NCBI RefSeq assembly: GCF_964355755.1
Contig: NC_092675.1
Location: 17,189,312 to 17,249,311 of the forward strand
Direction of reading: 5' to 3'
Source of the DNA: Antedon mediterranea
Taxonomy: Eukaryota > Echinodermata > Crinoidea > Comatulida > Antedonidae
Length of the DNA stretch: 60,000 nt
The notes beneath the pieces were generated by a model, which was not told the DNA's origin, did not search any database, and worked only from the letters and a program-made list of their open reading frames with translations. Of the stretch, positions 53,166 through 60,000 are shown one piece after another (within the stretch, counting starts at the first letter, position 1; each line of letters opens with the position of its first letter). Made by a program: the position numbers and the translations under genes.

Positions 53166-54508
53166 TCATGCCATGCTATCTGCTGGGTGAATGGTGCCAT
53201 TTTCAGCTAATTCAATTTCTTCTATGTTGTTTTTGTTCACTTGCTCATCACTTCCACAACGGACGTAACCGGTACCGGCATCTTCTTTATCCAGTTCATC
53301 TTTTGTCAGATGATAAATAATTCCAGCGCCAATGGAGTCGCCTTCTACGTTAACAGTTGTTCTGCATCTGTCTCTGTAAAAAAAATCAATAATGTATAAC
53401 GAAGCATACTGTACAGCAATTAAAAAAATAATAAAAATATATATATATATATAATTTTAAAATATGAATTGGTGATCCTGGTGTTCAGAAAATTTAAGAA
53501 AAGTAAATTTTTTAAATATTATTTACATATTTTTAAATAATGTTCTATTTTACTCAGGGGCGGATTCAGGATGGTAGCCCTTTTGTTGGACTGTTTTCCC
53601 TCTGACAGCTAAAATGACATTATAAATTACTTAAGATATAAGGTATAAATATTGGTGCCATTTTTTCTTTTTTTTAGAACAGTATTACAGGGTATAACTG
53701 TATAAAAGTATTTAAGAAGAGGATAATACTGTACCTACATACATTGAAAAGATAAATGCACAACTAACTCCAAATACTTTTAAACTTTATATTCTTTTAT
53801 ATACTCAACATTTTGTATTTTTATTTTTGTATAAATTAAATCCTGTATTAAGCAGCCAATTTAAAATTATTTTGGTAATGAATAGTAAATACTGAAAATC
53901 ACATACTAAACCAATTAATCTAAACAACTAACACACAACAATAAATATATAATAATATATATATAAACACAAGAGGCAAAGAACATTAATTCTAAACCGC
54001 CCAGTGATATACTGAAATTTAATTAATTAATTTGAAACGATAAAGATAAGGAAATCTGTGAGAATGAGAAAAAGTCGCCCCAACCGAGACTCGAACTCGG
54101 ACCGCCTGCTTGATATGCAGATGTCCTAACCATAACATAACAGGCATAGAAATAAATTCCAAACCGCCCGGTGATACACTGAAAATTATTTAATTAATTT
54201 TTGAAACGATAAAGATGAGGAAATCTGTGAGAATGAGAAAAAGTCGCCCCAACCGAGACTCGAACTCGGACCGTCTGCTTGATATGCAGTTGCCCTAACC
54301 ATATAATATATATATATTTTGTATTTCGTTTAAAAATTACATGTAATTAATGAAATGATAAATTATTCCTTACAAAAACCAGTCAATGATGAAGATCAAA
54401 GATATATCATCAATTGGAATTCCGACAGCATTCAATACAATTACCATGGTTACAAGACCAGCATGTGGTATAGCAGCTGCTCCAATGCTAGCAAGAGTAG
54501 ATGTTACA
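53166..54508 (-). CDS. Second SLC1 transporter, last two exons only (partial)
   Basis: Exon 54374-54508 (135 bases) encodes [33 protein letters not shown] and IIDWFL. Exon 53166-53373 continues with [33 protein letters not shown], an acidic tail and TGA. Splice sites and phases are identical to exons 6 and 7 of the + strand SLC1 gene, and the first exon has the same 135-base length. The substrate-binding Asp, Arg and Asn are kept, so an acidic amino acid transporter is predicted. Differences (AAAIPHAG for AAGVPQAG, a longer tail) show a distinct paralogue. No upstream exons (NMDGT segment) are seen between 54509 and 60000, so they lie beyond the window or are lost. The gene is tail-to-tail with its neighbour. 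Confidence 0.85.
53973..54302 (-). mobile_element. Two tandem SINE copies in the second SLC1 gene's last intron
   Basis: Each copy reads, on the - strand, tRNA-like head (TGCATATCAAGCAG, CCGAGTTCGAGTCTCGGTTG, GGGCGACTTTTTCTC), then CACAGATTTCC and CGTTTCAAATTAATTAA, and ends ACCGCC(C/A)GGTGAT-type sequence inverted. Both lack the first ~10 bases of the tRNA part. Their acceptor 3' strand TTGGGGC pairs fully with GCCCCAG of the 28971 copy. They lie head-to-tail at about 53973-54134 and 54144-54302. Confidence 0.85.
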
Positions 54509-54725
54509 CTATTAAGAAAAAACAAATTAATCAGTTTAAATATAACTATATAACATCTCTCATTTACAAACAGGTGGGAATATTGTGCTACATATTTTGA
54601 GTTCTGTCAGAAAATAAATTAAGCTTTCCACCATTTTTGTCCAGTTTATTCTTTTGTAAATTTGTGTCTAAAAAATAAAATAAAAACAATTTCAACATTT
54701 TAACTTCACCCAAGAAAACAATTAA

Positions 54726-55111
54726 GGGCCAGGGAGATGGTACATCTCCCTGGTTCAGACCTACGGAGTTATGCTTTCGTATTGTACGCGGCGTACAACT
54801 CCATAGGTCTGAACCAGGAAAAGATTTGTGTAAGCCACCTCGTACGACACTACTCTTTTGTTCGTTACGACAGCTCAAGGTACAAGATTAGTGAACGCCG
54901 CTTAGGATATGAAAGTCATGCATCAACGATTTTGACCTCTAACCAATCAAAATTATTCCTGCATACCATATGTTCGCCCAAATCGGTGACACTTCAGTTT
55001 GAAACGAAAGCATTAGTTAGGCAAATCTGAACACTTTTATGTTACGACGCTAATTATAATATGACACTGCTTGCAATACGAAAGCATAACTCCATAGATC
55101 TGAACATACCC
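54726..55111. mobile_element. Harbinger-like MITE with a palindrome inside one end
   Basis: TAA flanks both ends (54723-54725, 55112-55114). The right end (inverted) reads GGGTATGTTCAGATCTATGG, and the left end reads GGG, then a 25-base palindrome (CCAGGGAGATG-GTA-CATCTCCCTGG), then TTCAGACCTACGGAGTTATG. Inner sequence TATGCTTTCGTATTG is shared by both arms. No coding capacity. Confidence 0.75.
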
Positions 55112-55175
55112 TAAGTAAAGGAATTTTATCACTCAGACAATTACTCTACAACTACATTAATTTAAAGACACCTTC

Positions 55176-55820
55176 CCTACAATTTGTGACGTTTTGTAAA
55201 AATAATACATATATATTACTTTAAAAACATTAAACCAGGTCAGTCCTTGTCTTAAATGTATGTTTTATGGTAAATTATGATAAAAAGTGAGAAACAATGC
55301 ACTACCTAAGTAGCTCGCGGCGACTGACCTCTCGTGGACGGTCTTTAGGCCTAGCCTAGCTAGGCTTAGTTTTGTAGGCCTAGCCTAGCTAGGCTTAGTT
55401 TTGTAGGCCTAGCTGGTAAACATCGGTAACGTATGAACATCGTACGCTAGCTATATACCTAGCCTGACGTTGTATAGTTGCTGCATTAATTGTCTTTCTA
55501 TTTTTGCCAGACTCTGTTGATACAAATTGGGGAAAACCCGGTATTTTCGCTGAAAAGTTAGGAGTCTTCCATTTGTTTTGGTCTCACGATCGATCAAAAA
55601 GTGGGTGTATTACAGAAGAAAAACAGAAATATCAATCCGTGTGCAATGCATTTTGGGATTTATAGCGGGCCGCTATAATTATTAAAATCAACTTATTTTT
55701 CACATTTTTAACCATTTAAAGACGAAAAAAGTTATCGCAATAGGACCATATAGTATTATTTTTACATTAAATATAGCTTGTGATCTTAAAATAGATCTAA
55801 AAAACGTAGGGAAGGTGTCT
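55176..55820. mobile_element. TTAA-flanked MITE
   Basis: AGACACCTTCCCTAC is inverted at the other end (GTAGGGAAGGTGTCT), each bordered by TTAA (55172-55175, 55821-55824). Inside is a 29-base duplication of TAGGCCTAGCCTAGCTAGGC followed by TTAGTTTTG (about 55345-55405). No transposase. A piggyBac/Kolobok-type target is inferred from TTAA. Confidence 0.75.
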
Positions 55821-56158
55821 TTAAGATAGCAGTCATAATAACTATAATAGTATTAAAACCATTTAAATGATAGCAGTCATATAAAGTCATATCATAATAC
55901 AGTACTGTAGTACAGTTCCTATACAAGTCTCAATGTAGGCATGTTGAAAAGTGCTTACTGTGTGTGACTGGTAAAATAATAATTTGCTGGTTCATTAACC
56001 ATTTTTTTTTTTTTTTTGTATTGATTTCTACACAGCATTCATAATGATGACAACTTACAGTACAACAACATTTCATACCAGTATACATCCAACAGCGAGT
56101 AACTCGCCAATAACAGGCTGGATAAATTATTTAATCATTTATCATGTTTATAAACTAA

Positions 56159-56833
56159 GGGTATGTTCAGACTCACGGAGTTACGGTGGAGTTATGTAAG
56201 CGGCGTACATATTTTTGTGTTTGAACCATGCCGCGGATTAGCGTTAGGAAGCTGTTACTCCGCGCCAGTGGCGTTAATAACTCTGGCGAGAGAGGGTAGA
56301 TTTCATAACGCAAATCCAGTGATGCATCAGTGATTTTAACCTTAACCAATGAAAATACACGACCACGATTAGCAGACAGCAACTACATACCCGTACCCTA
56401 TGATACGACAGCGAATTAGCTATGTCAAATGTATTTTCAGGTTCAGATTTTAAAGAACAGTAAAGTTGGCGTCAGTAATATGATATTTTCATAAATTAAA
56501 TCAATTAATCAGATAATTGTCCATGTAACAATTACGTTTTAAATTATTTTGAATTAAAATGCAATTCTACAAGTAGTAAGAACAAATCAGTATATTTGAA
56601 GGTAAACATTATATAAATTAAAATTTTAAAAAAAAGTAAACGATGTAAACTTTCATGCATTGTCATGAATGTATACATTATAGTTCTATCTGCTTTGACC
56701 TGATCAGTGTTTTAAACGCAAAGGCATTGGAATGTTGATCGTTGTGTTTGAACACCTTGGCTTTTAACGCCATGGATTACCGTACGCCTTGCGTAGATAA
56801 CTCCACCGTAACTCCGTGAGTCTGAACATACCC
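56159..56833. mobile_element. TIR element with GGGTATGTTCAGAC ends
   Basis: GGGTATGTTCAGACTCACGG (56159) is matched inverted to 56833, and the TIR runs about 43 bases through AGTTACGGTGGAGTTA. The flanks are TAA and TAC, an imperfect trinucleotide. It belongs with the elements at 54726 and 42103 by its terminus. The - strand frame at 56173-56382 is spurious. Confidence 0.78.
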
Positions 56834-56861
56834 TACAGTAAGTCTCATTTCAGGTTATAGA

Positions 56862-56977
56862 GTAGAGTTGAGAAAAGTAATGAGTTACAACCTTGGCACT
56901 AGGTGAGAATTTAACCCTGGACCTTAGGACTGGAAATTGGAAGGCAAGCATGTTAAACAACAAGCTACAGCACCACT
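56862..56977 (-). mobile_element. tRNA-derived SINE
   Basis: The - strand reads GGTGCTGTAGCTTGTTGTTT, CATGCTTGCCTTCCAATTTC, CCAGGGTTAAATTCTCACC and GTTGTAACTCATTAC. It parallels the SINE at 45448-45565 along its length, with substitutions. Confidence 0.6.
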
Positions 56978-57135
56978 ACAGTACATCATAAATTAAAAAA
57001 AAGTAAATGTGTAGCTGGTAGGCAATATAAGTTAAGTTACGCACAAGAAAAAGATACATAAACATAACCAGTAAACTAGATTTGAACTCCAATGAGTTAG
57101 GTTATCCGCACTAATAAGATAGAACAAGGTAACTA

Positions 57136-58666
57136 CCGTATATTTCGGTGTATAAGTCGCACCTGTGTATAAGACGCACCCCCTCCCATTATCTTATAAG
57201 CTTAATTGACTCGGTGCTCAAAGATCTTGAGTGTGGTGGAACTTACGTTAATCTGTGCGCAATTGATTTCACCAAAACTTTTGACCTTGTTGACCACTCC
57301 ATTCTTATAAAGAAGTTAATTGACATCGGGGTGAGGTCGTCTATAATTCCCACCATCTGCAGCTTCCTCACCGATCGCACCATGAATACCAAATATACTG
57401 GATGTACATCTACTTCTAGTAAGATAACCTGTGGCGTCCCGCAAGGGACTAAGCTTGGTCCCGTGTTATTCTTGGTGCTCATTAATGATGCATGTGTCGG
57501 AAGCTGCAGAAGGTGGAAATACGTAGACGACCTCACCCTGGGAGAGGTAGTTAGTAAAGGAGCAAGGCCTGCAATGCAAGAGATACTTAATGATGTTAAT
57601 GATTGGTGCAGAAAGAATAATATATAATCCCAAAGCCCTCTAAGTGCCATATAATGACTGTTAACTTTTTGAAAGACATCAACGTTGACGCTGCGTCTCC
57701 CATTTTTAATCTAAATGGCTCCAACCTTGATGTAGTAGAACATATGAGATTGCTTGGCGTCATAATTCAAAGTAATTTGAAGTGGGATCTCAACACCCAA
57801 GATATTGTCTCACGGGCATCAAGAAGACTCTTTGCTCTATGTATTTAAAAAAAAGTCAATGTTGTTCTTGATGACCTAATCACTGTGTACACTTCCTACA
57901 TTAGGCCCATCTTGGAATACGCTTGCCAGGTATGGCATGGTGCTATTACCAAGAAAATGGCCAACAGCATTGAGACCATCCAGAAAAGAGCATGTCGAAT
58001 AATGTTAGGTGCTACCTACATTTCCTATGACAATGCCCTAGAGGTTAAAGGGTTACCTTCTCTCGAGGCAAGGAGAGACACTCTTGTGTTGTCCTTTGGC
58101 AGGGGGTTACTCAAGTCCAACTGTTTTCGAGACATGCTACCTCCTTGCCGCGGGCAGAAGAGAACCCTTAGGTCTAATAGAACTAGTACCGGAAGTCTCC
58201 TTCCCCCAGGTGTAGAACTGAACGATACCAAAGGTCTGCCACACCTACGATTGTTAAGTTTATTAATGCTAACTGATATAGGTTGATTTCCATGATTATT
58301 TCTCACTTTCTCGATGCCGTTTCGACCTTTTATATAATAATTTTAATAATGTATATACTAATAATAATCTTAAATAATAATAATAATAATGACGTACTCA
58401 ATTTTATGAACGAATAATATTGTATTTTGTGTTTTATAATATATAGTTATTTTTCTATACTGTTTGTAATTGTGCCTCTTTTACTTTTAATTATATATGT
58501 ATATTGATTGTAAACAAACGTTATCAGCCAATGGCTGCTGTTTTGTATGTGTTTTTAAATCTAAATAAAAAAAAAATTAAAAAAATAACTGAAAGTGTGT
58601 ATAATAATATAATTTAGAGGTCAAATTTGCATGTCAAAAGTGCGACTTATACACCGAAATATACGG
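57136..58666. mobile_element. TIR element with TA target, carrying a LINE insert
   Basis: CCGTATATTTCGGTGTATAA and its inverse form the ends; the TIR extends through GTCGCAC. TA lies on both sides (57134-57135 and 58667-58668). The left end has a second, near-identical step (TGTGTATAAGACGCACC). It sits inside the 52-bp satellite. Most of its length is the LINE fragment described separately, so the element itself may be only ~130 bp. Confidence 0.8.
57190..58575 (+). pseudogene. 5'-truncated LINE reverse transcriptase fragment
   Basis: From 57190 the frame reads LISLIDSVLKDLECGGTYVN, LCAIDFTKTFDLVDHSILIK, CGVPQGTKLGPVLFLVLIND and YVDDLTL (the catalytic box, about 57520). It continues NDWCRKNNI with a stop and shift near 57625, VEHMRLLGVIIQSNLKWD, a stop at 57846, VYTSYIRPILEYACQVWHG, ETIQKRACRIMLG and LEARRDTLVLSFG to a stop at 58284. 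The 3' end is A-rich (AATAAAAAAAAAATTAAAAA, about 58563). The YVDD box and the C-terminal RPILEYA...QKRACRIILG pattern suggest a CR1/Jockey-like group. Dead copy. Confidence 0.82.
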
Positions 58667-59094
58667 TAGATTTGAACTCCAATGAGTTAGGTTATCCGCA
58701 CTAATAAGATAGAACAACTAGATTTGAACTCTAATGAGTTAGGTTATCCGTACTAATAAGATAGAACAACTAGATTTGAACTCCAATGAGTTAGGTTATC
58801 CGCACTAATAAGGTAGAACAACTAGATTTGAACTCCAATGAGTTAGGTTATCCGCACTAATAAGATAGAACAACTAGATTTGAACTCCAATGAGTTAGGT
58901 TATCCGCACTAATAAGATAGAACAACTAGATTTGAACTCCAATGAGTTAGGTTATCCGCACTAATAAGATAGAACAACTAGATTTGAACTCCAATGAGTT
59001 AGGTTATCCGCACTAATAAGATAGAACAACTAGATTTGAACTCCAATGAGTTTGGTTATACGCACTAATAAGATAGAACAACTAGATTTGAACT

Positions 59095-60000
59095 AGTCAC
59101 TGGGACGAATTCGGGTTATCCACGCAAACATGAAGATAACAATTTTAGAAGATAATTATCTGAATAATAACATTATATATAAAGTTTGAAGAATTTTGGG
59201 CATGTAAATACGAGAGGCGCTCTGTTGAATGTTTTGATGATCTATGAAAAAAGAGAGAAAATCTAATTTTTATTATTTGAGTGGCCATATGATGATGTCA
59301 TAAATTTATAACTACAACTCATCAGCTTCCATTATGCGTTAAAAAAAATAGTCGTCGCCTTTGATCCCAAAGAGCTATAATCAATTCAAAATAGGCATAT
59401 TTTTACACAAATTTGCATTGAATTGCCCATTTTCAAGCGCACGCTTTTGAAAGTTTGTTGTGCACGTACGTTGTTATTTTGCAATGAAAATTTATAAAAA
59501 GTAATGAAATTGATCAGAGAAGGTATGAAGAACTAAAATAAATTGCAAAAACGGTCTTTCTATGCTGTATACACACTGTGTGCGTAAATGTGCGCGCTAC
59601 GCCAAACAAATTGAAAATCGAGTACAAATGCTCAAAATGCATAATTTTGTATGTAACACATCATTTTTACTCCATAGAAATGTGACACTTGATATGAATT
59701 ATTTTCAATAAAAATCGTATAATCATGTGTGCGTTACGCTGTGCAACTTGGAAGGCACCGAAAACCTTTTTACGACATCTTCAGACAGAGGTTTAACTAC
59801 TGGTAAAGTTACACAATATTCTGTTTTCAAGTTTTAGAGAAAACGCCACATGCACATACGTTAAAATATAAACGCCGACAATTATTATGCCATCCTATGA
59901 CATGAATTAAATATGTTTACATTGCTGAATTTTACCTATTTTGTGTCATAAAGCTTAACAGTATTTACGTAATACACTGTATATGTTATATACAGTGTAG
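59095..60000. repeat. Inverted relative of the 49.7-51.1 kb element
   Basis: CTACAACTCATCAGCTTCC, GAGTGGCCATATGATGATG, AGGCATATTTTTACACAAAT and AACGCCGACAATTATTATGC are inverse versions of phrases in 50380-51020. The block at 59250-59440 is colinear with the inverse of 50390-50590; the block at 59866-59906 is out of order. GGGTTATCCACGC at 59113 resembles the element end. No coding sequence is seen to the end of the window. Confidence 0.55.

Larger units (their letters stand above)
57073..59094. repeat. 52-bp satellite array, split by a TIR element
   Basis: The unit is CTAGATTTGAACTCCAATGA, then GTTAGGTTATCCGCACTAAT, then AAGATAGAACAA. One copy precedes the element at 57136-58666, and about eight copies and a partial one follow it (58667-59094), with spacing of exactly 52. 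Copies differ by one to three bases. Confidence 0.92.

Noticed and set aside
57243-57650. 135-codon open frame on the - strand
   Set aside because: It is antisense to the LINE RT frame, whose catalytic motifs are clear on the + strand.
57073-59094. Evenly spaced 52-bp repeats that could suggest a CRISPR array
   Set aside because: Units are contiguous with no unique spacers, the context is a eukaryotic satellite, and no cas-like gene is present.

Overview
This window is a repeat-rich, AT-rich piece of an animal genome. Genes are split by GT-AG introns. No prokaryotic operons, viral genomes or CRISPR arrays are visible. The palindromic motif AGGCCTA is scattered everywhere, and there is a CYP46-like cytochrome P450, SLC1 glutamate transporters, a PHD/FLYWCH/MULE gene and a P2X7-tail-like fragment. 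Together these suggest a marine invertebrate deuterostome, most likely an echinoderm. That placement is inference from gene content and sequence texture, not from a database search.

Layout. 0-4.9 kb: a dead LINE tail split by a TTA-flanked MITE, a MULE transposase relic and a 63-bp minisatellite. 4.9-7.2 kb: a six-exon PHD-FLYWCH-MULE transposase-derived gene, now a pseudogene. 7.5-16.8 kb: a pile of terminal-inverted-repeat (TIR) elements with readable target-site duplications (TSDs), often nested. One carries a P2X7-tail-like fragment, and a family with 7-bp TSDs occurs as both a 1.3-kb and a 33-bp copy. 17.6-34.2 kb: a complete 13-exon CYP46-like P450 on the + strand (501 aa by my exon model). 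Its introns hold a young, 5'-truncated Tx1/L1-type LINE on the - strand (intact 1276-codon ORF2 plus an extra hydrophobic ORF before it), a second LINE, a tRNA-derived SINE and MITEs. 34.5-38.6 kb: two decayed LINEs in + orientation. 40.6-47.5 kb: a complete seven-exon SLC1 excitatory amino acid transporter on the + strand (509 aa by my model). 53.2-54.5 kb: the last two exons of a second SLC1 gene on the - strand, tail-to-tail with the first; its 5' part lies beyond the window. 54.7-60 kb: Harbinger-like and TTAA-type MITEs, a SINE, and a 52-bp satellite split by a TIR element that itself contains a truncated LINE.

Three host loci stand out: the P450 (probably microsomal sterol or lipid hydroxylation) and two convergent acidic amino acid transporters. 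Nothing shows that they act together. Most of the remaining sequence is transposable elements. The most unusual signal is the 263-codon hydrophobic ORF between ORF1 and ORF2 of the young LINE, whose stop codon overlaps the ORF2 start.
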